A stretch of 64,000 nucleotides of DNA from Dolichospermum sp. DET69 (GTDB taxonomy: Bacteria > Cyanobacteriota > Cyanobacteriia > Cyanobacteriales > Nostocaceae): positions 1,280,501 to 1,344,500 of the forward strand of contig CP070233.1 in NCBI GenBank assembly GCA_017355425.1, read 5' to 3'. The position numbers and the translations under genes are program-made. Numbering within the stretch: position 1 is the stretch's first letter; every line of letters starts with the position of its first letter. The notes under the pieces are model-generated. The model did not search any database and was not told where the DNA came from. It worked only from the letters and a program-made list of their open reading frames with translations. This document shows, one piece after another, positions 35,600 to 46,080 of this stretch.

Positions 35600-36619
35600 T
35601 TAACGGCGGAGTTGTTGAATGATCCAATCAAAACGAGTACCGGCGATCGCAGTTCCTTCTAATAGGTCAAAATCAAGTTCATCTTCCACTTCGATATCTT
35701 CTGAAAGCATCCCCATGGAGGATTGACTGCCATTAGCCAGACTGCCACGGGTCAACAAGTCTAAACAACGATTAGACAGAATTAGAGCCAGGGAACGATA
35801 AAACCGTTGAGCAAATCCGTAGTCTTCTTGAAACTTGGCCGCCAACATTTTTTGTGGTAGTGCCAACACCCAAGCGTTTTCTAGAGATTTAACACTGGCA
35901 GAAGCTACACCACCATCAACAAAGGACATTTCTCCGAAGATTTCGCCTTTAACACGTTGAGCAATTTCTTTCTCGACAACACTGCCATTTTGAGGAATAG
36001 AAACATAGATGCCTAACATTCCTTCTAGCAAAAGATAAACGGCGGGTACGGGTTGTTCTTGTTGAATTAACGTATTACCTAAAGCAGCTTTTTCGGAAAC
36101 GCCGTTAGCTACCATCCAAGCGATATCGCTATCATTAAGAGTGGCAAATACAACTAAAACTTTCCGCAGAGGTTCGCCTTCTTTGAGGTTGCGATTTGCC
36201 ATTAATTTAGTTAATTTCCGCAAGCGTTCTGATAAGCAGATGGACAGAAGATGATAAAAGCGAGCCGCAAATTCGCTGTTTTGTGCTAATCTTTTTGTCA
36301 GTTGCTCTTGAGGTAAGACTAAAAGTTCAGCAGGTTCTTTAACCATGACGGTTGCTGCTTGTTGATCTAAAAGCAAATTTTCTCCGATAATTTCCCCTGG
36401 AGAAAACGTAATTAATTCTTCTTTGCTGGCTTCTAGTGGTGACACTGTTACTGCTAGACTACCGCTTAAGCAAATGTATAGATAAGGAGCAGATTTATTT
36501 TCCCCGGTTAAAACTGTTCCTGATGAATAATTTTTCTTTTGCCCGATTAATTCCAGCCACTCGAAATCAGCGTCTTTGAGAACTCGGAAAGGAGAAAAGC
36601 TTAAAAGGTTTTGTTTCAT
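35600..36619 (-). CDS. Protein with two cyclic-nucleotide-binding domains
   Basis: A 339-aa cytoplasmic protein with two CNB domains (about 20-130 and 165-285). The first shows LFICLSGSLAVT-like sequence (LYICLSGSLAVTV), FSPGEIIGENLLLD and VLPQEQL. The second shows YLLLEGMLGIYVS, KGEIFGEMSFVDGGVASASV and ALPQKML. The phosphate-binding arginine expected after GE(M/L)(S/A) is absent in both, so classical cAMP binding is doubtful. It has no DNA-binding domain. It opens the export operon (67 bp before the HlyD gene), and similar proteins accompany NHLP transporters, so it may gate or regulate export. Confidence 0.8.
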   Translation of the reverse strand: MKQNLLSFSPFRVLKDADFEWLELIGQKKNYSSGTVLTGENKSAPYLYICLSGSLAVTVSPLEASKEELITFSPGEIIGENLLLDQQAATVMVKEPAELLVLPQEQLTKRLAQNSEFAARFYHLLSICLSERLRKLTKLMANRNLKEGEPLRKVLVVFATLNDSDIAWMVANGVSEKAALGNTLIQQEQPVPAVYLLLEGMLGIYVSIPQNGSVVEKEIAQRVKGEIFGEMSFVDGGVASASVKSLENAWVLALPQKMLAAKFQEDYGFAQRFYRSLALILSNRCLDLLTRGSLANGSQSSMGMLSEDIEVEDELDFDLLEGTAIAGTRFDWIIQQLRR

Positions 36620-36660
36620 GACTGTTTTTTTCGTTATGAGTAGTAGTCTGTTAAGAGTAG

Positions 36661-36750
36661 TGGTCTGTCAAGTTTAAAATTGTCTGTATCCAATTTTGGG
36701 AATCTTTGATTTAGGAACCGATTAAACACAAAAACAAAATTGACAGACCA
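36661..36750. repeat. 90-bp inverted-repeat element (TGGTCTGTCAA ends)
   Basis: TGGTCTGTCAA at the left is complementary to TTGACAGACCA at the right, with a further AGTTTAAAATTG/CAAAAT similarity. The interior is non-coding. It lies between the export operon and a fold-back element in a 940-bp gene-free stretch. The sequence between it and 37185 is AT-rich and shows no ORF. Confidence 0.7.
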
Positions 36751-37184
36751 GTAGGTGGGCGGAGGAAAATCAAAAGTGCGATTCGTTTTGTGAAATGGCT
36801 AAAACTCAACCACAATAACGCATTGAGGTAAATTTACATACGTTACACGTTTTAGTTGTTTTACGTCTACCTACTTACCATAGATTGAGTTGACGCAAGA
36901 AAACCCAAAAAAATCCGGCTCTTGCGTCTCTTTTATGGTGATTGAGGATTGATGATAACAAAACCCTTACGGGACAAGGGTTATAAACAATTATTCCCAT
37001 ATTTTCAATAAAATGCCTACACAATAGGGCTTTCAATCATTTTGAACCAGGTTTTCCATAAAAATACCCGAAGAACCAAAAATCCTTGATACCTTATTAT
37101 ACATGAATTCTTAACGGATGACAAGGCGGTTGAAGTTGAATTTTTTCTGTTCCCTGCTCCCTCTGATAATTCCGCCCTGCGGTA

Positions 37185-37560
37185 CTAGTAGTCTGTCAAC
37201 CCGAAAATGACGGGTGAAGGCAAGCAGGGGGAGAAGAGAGGCGGGGGGGGCAGGGGCTGACAGGTGTAGGTTTTTTACAATTGGGTTTTATGCTGGACGA
37301 AAGAAGACAAGGAAGGAAAGTAGACAAGGGAGTATGAAGAAAAAGAACCGGAAAATTCTGCCCGATATGTTCCCTATCTTCATAGGTTTTAATTCTTCTT
37401 TCTCCTTCCTCCTTGTCCACTTTCCCTCCTTGTCTGCCAAGTCTGGCCCCTATTATCAATCTCAATGTAAAAAACCTACACTTGTCAGGGGGGCAGGGGA
37501 GGAAAGAACAGAAGTTTTTTCCGATCATTACCCGTCAAAATAAATTTGACGAACTACTAG
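37185..37560. repeat. 376-bp fold-back element
   Basis: The ends CTAGTAGTCTGTCAA and TTTGACGAACTACTAG are inverted, and most of the interior is a long imperfect palindrome. ACAGGTGTAGGTTTTTTACA pairs with TGTAAAAAACCTACACTTGT, and AGACAAGGAAGGAAAGT pairs with ACTTTCCCTCCTTGTCT. The centre is near 37370. It ends one base before the stop codon of the cyclase gene and has no coding capacity of its own. TGTCAA ends are shared with the 90-bp element upstream. Confidence 0.82.
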
Positions 37561-37561
37561 G

Positions 37562-39073
37562 CTATTTTTCGGTAAAACGCCAAACACCATTCCAATTTTC
37601 TGGCTTATCATTTGCCAATAAGTAATTGACACGAGTTAAATATAAATCTGCGGTTTTATCAGCAGAATTTACAGCCAAAACCTTTGCAAAATAATCTTTT
37701 GCTTTGTCAAAATCACCTGAAGTATAATATTCTAAAGCACGATCAAAATCAGACTGAGTTTGTAACTTAATAAATCGGATTTCATCAATTTCTCCATCTA
37801 ATACTTCATAAACAGAAATTGGTTCAGTTCTACCCTTAACAACTACCCGATCTAAAAAGCGAATTTGATATTTACTAGCATTACTAAGATTACCTAATAC
37901 TTGTTCAGAAATCAATAGAGATACACCATAAAATTTAGTCAATCCTTCCAAACGGGCTGTTAAATTCACATTATCAGAAAACGCATCTCCCTGCATTCGG
38001 TTTTCTTCTCCAACCATGCCTAACATCATGTGTCCGACATGAATACCAATCCCCACTTTGATAGAGATGTAGCCATTTTCAGATCGCTTTTTATTATATT
38101 CTTCTACCCGTTTAAGTTTAGAAACGCCAGCGGCTACAGCATCATCAGCACCATCAGGAAAAACCGCCATCATCCCATCACCTAAAAATTTGACTATTAG
38201 TCCATAATTGTTCCGAATTTCGGGACTAACTCGTTTGAGGTAAGCATTGACAAAATTAAAGTTTTCTTGAGGTGTCATTCCTTCTGAAATAGTTGTAAAG
38301 GAACGAATATCACTAAACATTACCCCCATAATTTTACTAACGTGATCACCTAATTTCACATCGATAATACTTTCTTTTCGTAAAAATCGCAGATATTCAT
38401 GAGGTACATATCTTCCATAAGCTTTTAATAAAGATTCTAATTGGGTATTAGCATTGGTGAGTTCTTTTTCCCTAGTTTTGACTGTTTCCACCATGTGAGT
38501 AAATACCCTTGCTAATTGTCCGAGTTCGTCGCTACGTTTAGCAACTTCTTCTAAAATAGTGGGTTGAAAGGCATCTCTTTCCACATCAGAAGCGGCACTT
38601 GTTAATTTACCAACTTGCTCAATATATGCTGCTTGACGCATAATTTCTGCTTTAAATAAAGCCTCTGCTTCTTGGCATTTGAGAAAGTTAATATAAGCTT
38701 TGGAATGATAACGAATCCGCGCTATTAATTCCATTGCATTTGGCAGTTTTACTAAGTAATCATTTGCCCCTAATTCAAATGCTTTGGCTTTAATAGTTGG
38801 ATCTTCTTTACTGGAAAGAACAATTAGGGGAATATGAGCAGTCAGACAATCTTGAGAACGCAAAAATTTAACTAATAATAACCCTTCCATTTGGGGCATT
38901 ACTAAGTCTTGGAGAATGACTGTAGGGCGCACATCTTTAGCTACTTTAATAGCTTTAGTAGGATCATTACAGTAATGATAAACGATATCTGCTTCAGGTT
39001 TGAGCATTCGATGAATGGCTTCACCGATGATAGATTGATCATCTATTAATAAAACTGTAATTTGTTCTTCCAT
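37562..39073 (-). CDS. Response-regulator adenylate/guanylate cyclase
   Basis: A 503-aa signalling protein. An N-terminal receiver domain (VLLIDDQSIIGEAI, phospho-acceptor Asp in TVILQDLVMPQMEG) is followed by a helical linker with HAMP-like features (SDELGQLARVFTHMVETVKTR). Next is a class III cyclase domain with metal Asps in FSDIRSFT and FLGDGMMAVFPDG, and a C-terminal TPR-like pair (LEYYTSGDFDKAKDYFAKVL). It would make cAMP (or cGMP) in response to phosphorylation. It is last in the chemosensory operon, so CheA is the natural phosphate donor and cyclic nucleotide its output. It has no GGDEF domain. Confidence 0.88.
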   Translation of the reverse strand: MEEQITVLLIDDQSIIGEAIHRMLKPEADIVYHYCNDPTKAIKVAKDVRPTVILQDLVMPQMEGLLLVKFLRSQDCLTAHIPLIVLSSKEDPTIKAKAFELGANDYLVKLPNAMELIARIRYHSKAYINFLKCQEAEALFKAEIMRQAAYIEQVGKLTSAASDVERDAFQPTILEEVAKRSDELGQLARVFTHMVETVKTREKELTNANTQLESLLKAYGRYVPHEYLRFLRKESIIDVKLGDHVSKIMGVMFSDIRSFTTISEGMTPQENFNFVNAYLKRVSPEIRNNYGLIVKFLGDGMMAVFPDGADDAVAAGVSKLKRVEEYNKKRSENGYISIKVGIGIHVGHMMLGMVGEENRMQGDAFSDNVNLTARLEGLTKFYGVSLLISEQVLGNLSNASKYQIRFLDRVVVKGRTEPISVYEVLDGEIDEIRFIKLQTQSDFDRALEYYTSGDFDKAKDYFAKVLAVNSADKTADLYLTRVNYLLANDKPENWNGVWRFTEK

Positions 39074-39233
39074 AATTATGTAAGTAGGTGGGCGTTAAAA
39101 ATTGTCGTTGGGGCAAGGGAACAGGGAACAGGGAACAGGAAGAGAGTTTTGAGTGATTTTACTTTTCTTCACATACCTTTAAATTTTTCTGTTCACCTAC
39201 TTAGTTGGTGATTGGTGATTGATACAATTTATC

Positions 39234-40244
39234 TTACTTATTTAAAAATTGTTGTAAATTGGCAGCTATACCCTCTAAAGATAATACCTGAACAGCAGCA
39301 TTTAATTCAACCGCAGCTTTGGGCATTCCGTAGACAATACAACTTTCTTGATTTTGGGCAATTGTATGCCAACCTTGGAGTTTTAAAGCATTTAATCCTT
39401 CTGCGCCATCTTTACCCATACCTGTGAGTAAAATTGCCGTTGCTTTCTTCTGCCAATGTTGGGCAAGACTGTGAAAAAATACATCAACAGAAGGACGATA
39501 AGGATAATCAATAGGATTTTTTGTATAGGCTAAGGTTAAATCTGGTTGTAAACAGAGGTGATCATTTGTTCCTGCTACTAAAACCGTACCTTTTTGCAAG
39601 CGATCGCCTGGTACTGCTAATCTTACAGGTAAAGGTGTTTGCTGATTTAACCAGTCGGCAAAACCGCTAGAAAAATGGCCATCAACGTGCTGCACAATAG
39701 CGATCGCAGCATTAAAATTAGTTGGTAGTTTTGATAAGATTGTTGCCAGTGCTTTGGGACCTCCAGTGGAAGAACCAATTGCCACTAATTCCAGTGATGT
39801 AAATATTGGATTTTGACGTTTTGATGTTATTTTCCTGGGTGTTGAACTCTTTTTAATTAACTTGGCAATTATAGCTATTTTATTGAGTAATTTATCAGTC
39901 ATATCTGCATATTTTCCTGTATCCATTACTGGAGTATTAACAACATCTAAAGCCCCATAACCCATTGCTTCATAAACTTGAGAAATATTATCTTTTGTAC
40001 TTCTAGTGACAATAAGAATCGCACAAGGAGAAGATTTCATAATATGTTGGGTTGCTGCAACTCCATCCATTACAGGCATAATCAAATCCATTAATATTAA
40101 ATCAGGAAGATTTTCCTGACATTTATTAATTGCTTCCTTACCATTCTTGGCAGCCCAAATTATTTCATAGTCTGGAACAGATTGGATAATGCGCCGTAGT
40201 GTGTTGAGAGCGACAAGTGTATCATTAACAATGGCAATTTTCAT
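39234..40244 (-). CDS. cheB: Chemotaxis response regulator / glutamate methylesterase
   Basis: A 336-aa CheB. The receiver domain has [12 protein letters not shown] and phospho-acceptor Asp in [14 protein letters not shown]. The methylesterase domain carries the Ser of [12 protein letters not shown], His of [10 protein letters not shown] and Asp of [13 protein letters not shown]. It removes methyl groups from MCPs, opposing CheR. It lies 64 bp downstream of cheA. The 160-bp gap to the cyclase gene contains a short GGGAACA heptamer array. The start is the ATG giving MKIAIVNDT, the usual CheB start. Confidence 0.92.
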   Translation of the reverse strand: MKIAIVNDTLVALNTLRRIIQSVPDYEIIWAAKNGKEAINKCQENLPDLILMDLIMPVMDGVAATQHIMKSSPCAILIVTRSTKDNISQVYEAMGYGALDVVNTPVMDTGKYADMTDKLLNKIAIIAKLIKKSSTPRKITSKRQNPIFTSLELVAIGSSTGGPKALATILSKLPTNFNAAIAIVQHVDGHFSSGFADWLNQQTPLPVRLAVPGDRLQKGTVLVAGTNDHLCLQPDLTLAYTKNPIDYPYRPSVDVFFHSLAQHWQKKATAILLTGMGKDGAEGLNALKLQGWHTIAQNQESCIVYGMPKAAVELNAAVQVLSLEGIAANLQQFLNK

Positions 40245-40308
40245 ATATTGGGGATTGGGACTGGGGACTGGGGGGAATGGGGACTAGGTAAAGTGAATTA
40301 TCCAATGA

Positions 40309-43236
40309 CTAATTCCCAATTAAATCAATTACTGCATTAATTAAAGTATCGTCATGAAAACTACTCTTAGTTAAATAATAATCAGCCCCAGCTTCTAAAC
40401 CCTGAATTCTATCTTCTTCTCTGTCACGATAAGAAATAATAATCACAGGTAAATAATTTAAACGCGGATTATTTTTAATTTGCTTAACTAATTCAATGCC
40501 ATTCATGCGAGGCATATCAATATCACTAATTACTAAATCATATTCATTGGTTCTGACTGCGTTCCAACCTTCCACACCATTAACAGCAGTATCCACTTGA
40601 TAACCACGATTTTCTAATAGTTTGCGTTCCATTTCTCTGACAGTAATGGAATCATCAACTACTAAAATTCTTCGATGTCGAGTGACACTTTCTAACTCAG
40701 CTTGCATCATTACCTTAGATAAATTTCCACCTTTAAGAATGGCATTCATAGAACGTACCATATCAGAAACATCAATGATTAAAATGGGTGAACCATCTCC
40801 TAATAAAGCAGTAGCACTAATATCGGGAACTTTGCCTAAGCGGGGATCTAGGGGTCTAACTACTAAATCTCGCTCACCTAAAAACTTATCTACTACTAAT
40901 CCATAGGTGCTATTTTGGTCACTAATTACAACAATAAAAACTGGGACATTTTGCTGTTTTTGTGCTGGTAATTCTAAAACTTGATTAGCAGCTATTAAAC
41001 CAATATTTTGGTCATTCATGGTGAAATATTGGCGATTTTCTACATCAGTAATTTCGTCTCTTTCTAAAGTAACGATTTGGTCAATTCGCGCTAAAGGAAT
41101 AGCATAGGGTTTGCCAGAAATTTCTACTAATAGTGTTCTAACTACCGACAAAGTAAGAGGAAGTTGAAAATGAAAACTTGTTCCTTTGCCAAATTGAGAA
41201 TTTGCGCGTACCGTTCCGCCTACATCTTGTGCCATACTTTTGGCAATATCCAAACCCACACCTCTTCCAGAAATTTCTGTAACTTGTTTAGCTGTGGAAA
41301 ACCCAGGTAAAAACAGAAATTCCATCAACTCTGCATCGGAAAGTTGAGCAGCCATATCTGTTGTCACTAAATTCTTATTGATGATTTTTTGCCGTAACTG
41401 GTCACGATCTATACCTTTGCCATCATCGCTAATAGTAATTGCTAACATTCCTCCACGATGAAAGGCTTCTAAACGAATTGTTCCTTCAGGAGATTTACCC
41501 GCAGCAATGCGTTCTTCTGGAAGTTCCAATCCATGATCTACAGCATTTCTGAGAATGTGGGTTAAAGGTGCTTCTAATTTTTTGAGAATATCCCGATCAA
41601 CAGGTGTAGATTTACCAATAATTTCTAATTTTACTTGTTTATTAAGATTTCGTGCTAAATCTCGGATCATGCGCGGAAAACTTTGTAAACCATCTTCAAA
41701 AGGTCTCATGTGGGAATTAATTACTTCCCGATAAAGACGGTCTGATAAACTAGCAGTACGACGCACATATAACTCTAATTCATTCAAGCGATCGCCTATA
41801 TAATCAATACATTCTTGTTTTTGTTGTCTGGCTTGCACCAAATATTCTTTACCCTCTTCCTCATATAAATTCTGCTCAATTGACTCCTGTAATTGTTCCA
41901 AACTCCGGGAAATATCTAACATCCGAGATTTGAGCGACATCATTGAATCCGCAAAAGGTTGTAACCAGTTAGCCTCAATCAGTGATTCACCCGCTAAACC
42001 CATGATCCGATTTAAATTATCAGCACTTACCCGCACAACACGATCTTGATTATTGACAGTATTAGTATTTTCTCCCCCACGAGCAGCCAGTTGGGATTGG
42101 GGACTAGGGACTAGGGACTGGGGACTGGGGACTGGGGACTGGGAATTGGGGACTGGGGACTGGGGACTGGGAATTGGGGATTGGGGACTGGGAATTGGGG
42201 ACTGGGGACTGGGAATTGGGGATTGGGGACTGGGAATTGGGGACTGGGGACTGGGGACTGGGGACTGGGAATTGGGGACTGGGGACTGGGGAGTAACTAT
42301 CTGTGCATTGGTGTCAAAAGCAGTGTTTACCCTTTGCTTTCTACCCCCCGGCTGTAAAATTGCTGCCACATCATCACGGATATTGCTGAAATCGGCTTGA
42401 TGTTGTCCTAACCAACCTGGTAATTCCGCATCATTTAGTTGACTAATATTTTGCAGCAAGTCTACCCCTTGTAGTAACACATCCACATCATCGGGACTTA
42501 AAGTAATGGTTTTGGCTTGAGCCGCTACAAAACAATCTTCCATGACGTGGGCTAATTCTACCACCCCATCTAACCCAACAATTCTCGCAGCCCCTTTGAT
42601 CGAATGAGCCGCCCGCATCAAAGCTTCTAATTCCTGTGCTGATTGAGGCTTGTTTTCTATCACCAGCAATCCATTATTTAGGATAGTAACTTGCGCTTCA
42701 GCCTCCAACCTAAATAAATCCATCATCGAATCACCTTCATTACTCATTTCTGGTAGTTCGATAGAGCTAGGGATAGTGGGGGGAGTGGGGTAGGTAGGAA
42801 GAGAATTATCTGTTACCTGCTCCCTGTCACCTGTCACCTGTTTCCTATCTATTAAATTAGCAATAGTTTCCTGAGTAGTATTCCAATCCCAAGCATGGTC
42901 TGTTATCCATGTATCTAAATTACCTTCAGCCGCTTTACTAATACTCAAAAGTAAATCACTAGCATGAAGTAAGGTTTCAATTTCTTCTTCTTTTAAATTA
43001 ATGCTTTGTTGCTGAACAGCAATAAAGCAATCTTTCATTAACTGCACTAAATTGGCAGCTTTTTCTATTTCCATAATGCTGGTAGTTCCCCAAAGGGAAT
43101 GAGCCGCTTGTATTGCTTGCTCAATTTCATTTTGGGAACACGGCTGATTTTTCAATGTAGGAAGACATTGTTTCAGGGTAGCAACGCTAGTTTCTACTTG
43201 CTGACGAAACAGTTCTAATATGGTGTAGTTGCTCAT
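40309..43236 (-). CDS. cheA: Hybrid CheA histidine kinase with two Hpt domains and C-terminal receiver
   Basis: A 975-aa kinase. Hpt1 (about 1-110) has the His in AHSLWGTT, unusual for the normally Lys-Gly positions. Hpt2 (about 170-270) has the canonical [11 protein letters not shown] Pro-Ser-Gln repeat linker covers residues 316-382. The dimer and HATPase domains ([38 protein letters not shown]), a CheW-like domain ([16 protein letters not shown]) and a C-terminal receiver ([13 protein letters not shown], Asp in [13 protein letters not shown]) follow. It would phosphorylate CheB, the receiver-cyclase and its own receiver. The architecture resembles cyanobacterial/PilL-type kinases rather than enteric CheA. 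Confidence 0.9.
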   Translation of the reverse strand: MSNYTILELFRQQVETSVATLKQCLPTLKNQPCSQNEIEQAIQAAHSLWGTTSIMEIEKAANLVQLMKDCFIAVQQQSINLKEEEIETLLHASDLLLSISKAAEGNLDTWITDHAWDWNTTQETIANLIDRKQVTGDREQVTDNSLPTYPTPPTIPSSIELPEMSNEGDSMMDLFRLEAEAQVTILNNGLLVIENKPQSAQELEALMRAAHSIKGAARIVGLDGVVELAHVMEDCFVAAQAKTITLSPDDVDVLLQGVDLLQNISQLNDAELPGWLGQHQADFSNIRDDVAAILQPGGRKQRVNTAFDTNAQIVTPQSPVPNSQSPVPSPQSPIPSPQSPIPSPQSPIPSPQSPIPSPQSPVPNSQSPVPSPQSLVPSPQSQLAARGGENTNTVNNQDRVVRVSADNLNRIMGLAGESLIEANWLQPFADSMMSLKSRMLDISRSLEQLQESIEQNLYEEEGKEYLVQARQQKQECIDYIGDRLNELELYVRRTASLSDRLYREVINSHMRPFEDGLQSFPRMIRDLARNLNKQVKLEIIGKSTPVDRDILKKLEAPLTHILRNAVDHGLELPEERIAAGKSPEGTIRLEAFHRGGMLAITISDDGKGIDRDQLRQKIINKNLVTTDMAAQLSDAELMEFLFLPGFSTAKQVTEISGRGVGLDIAKSMAQDVGGTVRANSQFGKGTSFHFQLPLTLSVVRTLLVEISGKPYAIPLARIDQIVTLERDEITDVENRQYFTMNDQNIGLIAANQVLELPAQKQQNVPVFIVVISDQNSTYGLVVDKFLGERDLVVRPLDPRLGKVPDISATALLGDGSPILIIDVSDMVRSMNAILKGGNLSKVMMQAELESVTRHRRILVVDDSITVREMERKLLENRGYQVDTAVNGVEGWNAVRTNEYDLVISDIDMPRMNGIELVKQIKNNPRLNYLPVIIISYRDREEDRIQGLEAGADYYLTKSSFHDDTLINAVIDLIGN
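42095..42291. repeat. Heptamer tandem repeat inside the cheA coding region (GGGGACT)
   Basis: About 28 units of GGGGACT with variants (GGGAATT) run through codons 316-382 of cheA. Since seven is not a multiple of three but three units are 21 bp, the array translates into a seven-residue period (PSPQSPI). It belongs to the same heptamer-repeat class as the intergenic arrays in this window. It may be a flexible linker between Hpt2 and the kinase core. Confidence 0.9.
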
Positions 43237-43321
43237 AATAATCTAGGGAATAGGTGACAGGTGACAGGTGCTACGCCACGGGGACAGGTGCTACGCCACG
43301 GGGACAGGTGACAGTTAATTA

Positions 43322-43428
43322 ATAGGGAATAGGGAATAGGGAATAGGGAATAGGGAATAGGGAATAGGGAATAGGGAATAGGGAATAGGGAATAGGGAAT
43401 AGGGAATAGGGAATAGGGGATAGGGGAT
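43322..43428. repeat. Heptamer tandem repeat, unit AGGGAAT
   Basis: About 15 units of AGGGAAT in the gap between the second CheW gene and cheA. It is preceded by a two-copy 24-bp repeat (GGTGCTACGCCACGGGGACA, 43269-43310). The array separates otherwise tightly packed operon genes by 232 bp. Confidence 0.92.
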
Positions 43429-43468
43429 AGAGGTTAAATTTTACCAATCACCAATTATCAATTATCAA

Positions 43469-44269
43469 TTACAAAATCTTGTTATTAAGGGTATAAAACA
43501 ATAAATCAGAATCAAGATAATTTACTTTCTTACCTTCCCAATAAACTATTCCTTTGGTATAACCTTCTTCGGATTTGGTAATTACAACCGGTGCATCTTG
43601 TAATTCGTTGAGATGAAAGCGGAAAATTCCATGTACTTCATCTACTGGAAACACCCATTTATCTTCTCCTTGTCCAGCGACAATCATCCGTTGCGGATTA
43701 ATTGGTTTAACGGTGGAATTAGTTTCTTGATTTGGTTTTTTGTGGACAATATCCTGATTTATTTGGATATGTAAAAGATGATCCAGAGAAGCACAAAGTA
43801 AGGTTTCTCCACGAATGTTTACCAAACCTAAAAATAATTCATTGCTGCGATGGGGTAGAGGTTGAATGATGCAAGGATGGGTCACTTCTTGCATCATTCT
43901 GACTGGTAAGGCTAATTTCTCATTTCCTAATTGAAAGATAATGATAGAAATTGCCTCAGCAGTGCGAATAATTGCTTCATTACTGTCGTAAATATCAGGA
44001 TTTGCAGATGGTTCTTCCAGAATATTTATCCAGTTTTCGAGATAGTCTGCTGGTGGTTCTCTTTCCAAGAGACTATCCCCCACTGCCGCATAAACTGAAC
44101 ATTCATAGCAATGAATTACGGTTTTCAACTCGCTACAAGTGCGATCGCCCTTAACGCCAATTTGATTCCAGCAATCATTGAAAACTGGCTGTTCACTATT
44201 GACAATATTTAATATTGTCTCATCGCTTTCTTTGCCATTGCTGATATAACTAGATTCTTTCATCAGCAT
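43469..44269 (-). CDS. CheW-like coupling protein with N-terminal extension
   Basis: A 266-aa protein. The C-terminal 160 residues are a CheW domain (IIFQLGNEKLALPVRMMQEV, ELFLGLVNIRGETLLCASLDHLL, MIVAGQGEDKWVFPVDEVHGI). The first 100 residues are an extension with cysteines (CWNQIGVKGDRTCSEL, CYECSVYA) that is not in classical CheW; a metal site or redox sensing is conceivable. It lies between the MCPs and cheA in the operon, so it should couple one or both MCPs to CheA. A second, plain CheW is encoded at the head of the operon. Confidence 0.85.
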   Translation of the reverse strand: MLMKESSYISNGKESDETILNIVNSEQPVFNDCWNQIGVKGDRTCSELKTVIHCYECSVYAAVGDSLLEREPPADYLENWINILEEPSANPDIYDSNEAIIRTAEAISIIIFQLGNEKLALPVRMMQEVTHPCIIQPLPHRSNELFLGLVNIRGETLLCASLDHLLHIQINQDIVHKKPNQETNSTVKPINPQRMIVAGQGEDKWVFPVDEVHGIFRFHLNELQDAPVVITKSEEGYTKGIVYWEGKKVNYLDSDLLFYTLNNKIL

Positions 44270-44292
44270 TTCCTTTTTATTACCTATTTTTA

Positions 44293-46029
44293 CTAATTTT
44301 TGACTTGAAAATGTGAAATTTCTGAGCGTAATAATTGTGCTGCTTCTTCCAATTGTTCCAAAGCACCATTAGTTTCTCTCAAAGCATCAACAGTTTGCTG
44401 GGAAGCATCTGTTAATTGCTCCATTGCTTCACTAATTTGTGTTGCTCCCTGAGACTGTTCTTCCATACTTTCACTTACTTGGATAAACTGCGGTGGTAAA
44501 CTTTCCACTTGATTAATAACTTTACCAATTTGGTTACTAATTTTGTTTACCTGTTTAACACTATTAGTCACAGAATTATTGAATTTATCCATTTCCATCA
44601 CCCCTACAGAAACAGCCGATTGCATATCTTTCACTATTTGCTCAATTTCCAAAGTTGCGACAGCAGTTTGATTTGCTAATCGGCGAATTTCTCTAGCTAC
44701 GACTGCAAAACCTGCCCCATATTCTCCCGCTTTTTCCGCTTCTATGGCGGCATTTAGTGACAAAATACTGGTTTGATCAGCAACTTTAGTAATGGTGATA
44801 ACAACATTATTAATATTGCCTGCTTTTTTATTCATTATTCCTAATTTGGAAGTAATAGAATTTGTAGCTTCTGTTAATTCCCGCATGGTATTTTCCATTT
44901 CTTGTAATTCGTCACGGCTTTCACTTGCACCAACAGCAGTTTGTTTTGTCATATCTGCCACTTGCTCCATCATTTTTACTAAATTTCTAGAGGTAGCAGC
45001 AATTTCTTGAGCAGTAGCAGCAACTTCATTTGTAGAAGCTAATTGTTCGGTAACTGTAGCTTCTAATTGTTTTCCAGAAGCGGCAATTTGTGTACTAGAA
45101 GTTGTAATTTGTACCCCTGAATGCTGAATACGGCGAATCAAGGCATTTAAATCCTTGTTCATCATATAAAAGGCATTTTGTAATTTGCCAATTTCATCTT
45201 GACTACCTGCTGGCTGAATTTGAGTGGTTAAATCACCACTAGCTATAGACTTAGAAATTTTGACTAATTCATTAATATTGCGAGCCAGTGGCTCAGTAAA
45301 AATAACCCCAAAAACAACAGCAGTCATTGGACCAATTATTAAGCATAATAATATCCAGAAATTAGTTTGATCTGAGTCAGCCGCTGCTTCTTTTGCAGTT
45401 TTTTGTGCTAAATTAGTATTATATTCCAGTAGTTTCATTTCTATCTCATCTGCCGCACTATAGCTAGATGCTAATGCGGTAGTTGAAAAATTCAGCATTT
45501 TATCCTTCATTCCAATAGCAGCTTCAGCTTTACTAAATTCAGGTGTGTTAGCTTTCCCTTGTTGTGATAACAATAACTGCACTTTTCTAGGGTTATTTAC
45601 CCCATAGCTTCCATATTGGTCATTCAATTGTAAAAGCTGCTCATTATCCGCTGACCATTTATCCCATGCTGTTAAAACTGTTTTGTAAATTCGGTCTTCT
45701 TCTGAGTCACGAGGTAACTTGTTGTATTCCTCAAATCCCTCTTTAATATCCTGCAAAGCCATTTTAAGTTTGGCAACTTCTTTTTGTCCTTGCTCAATAC
45801 TTATCAATGGCGAAAGTAAGAGATTCTGAAATGCTAGGACTCTACTTTGTGCCTCATTAATTTTCCATAAACTAACGGTACTGGGAAATGTTTTATCCGC
45901 GAATGTTTTAATAGATCCAGTCATCCGGTTAGAACCACTCCACCCGATAATGCCCACGATGAAAACAATTAAACCGATAAATAAAAATGCACTAGCTAAC
46001 CGTGTCTGTAGGCTCAAATTCTTTAGCAT
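44293..46029 (-). CDS. Methyl-accepting chemotaxis protein, copy 1
   Basis: A 578-aa receptor. TM1 is near residues 12-34 ([18 protein letters not shown]), an extracellular four-helix bundle domain follows, and TM2 is near 225-247 ([21 protein letters not shown]). One HAMP domain comes next, then a signalling domain with the hairpin tip [20 protein letters not shown] and the conserved [14 protein letters not shown]. From the second HAMP helix to the end it is almost identical to copy 2, but the sensor domains differ. It should sense a different ligand while giving the same output. It is 23 bp upstream of the extended CheW gene. Confidence 0.92.
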   Translation of the reverse strand: MLKNLSLQTRLASAFLFIGLIVFIVGIIGWSGSNRMTGSIKTFADKTFPSTVSLWKINEAQSRVLAFQNLLLSPLISIEQGQKEVAKLKMALQDIKEGFEEYNKLPRDSEEDRIYKTVLTAWDKWSADNEQLLQLNDQYGSYGVNNPRKVQLLLSQQGKANTPEFSKAEAAIGMKDKMLNFSTTALASSYSAADEIEMKLLEYNTNLAQKTAKEAAADSDQTNFWILLCLIIGPMTAVVFGVIFTEPLARNINELVKISKSIASGDLTTQIQPAGSQDEIGKLQNAFYMMNKDLNALIRRIQHSGVQITTSSTQIAASGKQLEATVTEQLASTNEVAATAQEIAATSRNLVKMMEQVADMTKQTAVGASESRDELQEMENTMRELTEATNSITSKLGIMNKKAGNINNVVITITKVADQTSILSLNAAIEAEKAGEYGAGFAVVAREIRRLANQTAVATLEIEQIVKDMQSAVSVGVMEMDKFNNSVTNSVKQVNKISNQIGKVINQVESLPPQFIQVSESMEEQSQGATQISEAMEQLTDASQQTVDALRETNGALEQLEEAAQLLRSEISHFQVKN

Positions 46030-46080
46030 GAATACCCCAATATTGATTTCAAAATCATTGCCGAATTGATTTTTTGTTAC

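Noticed and set aside
37562-39073. Diguanylate cyclase
   Set aside because: There is no GGDEF motif; the FSDIRSFT and GDGMMAVF motifs are those of class III nucleotide cyclases.
42053-42400. Plus-strand 115-aa ORF with GLGTGDWG repeats
   Set aside because: It is antisense to the heptamer repeat within cheA and has no gene-like features outside the repeat.
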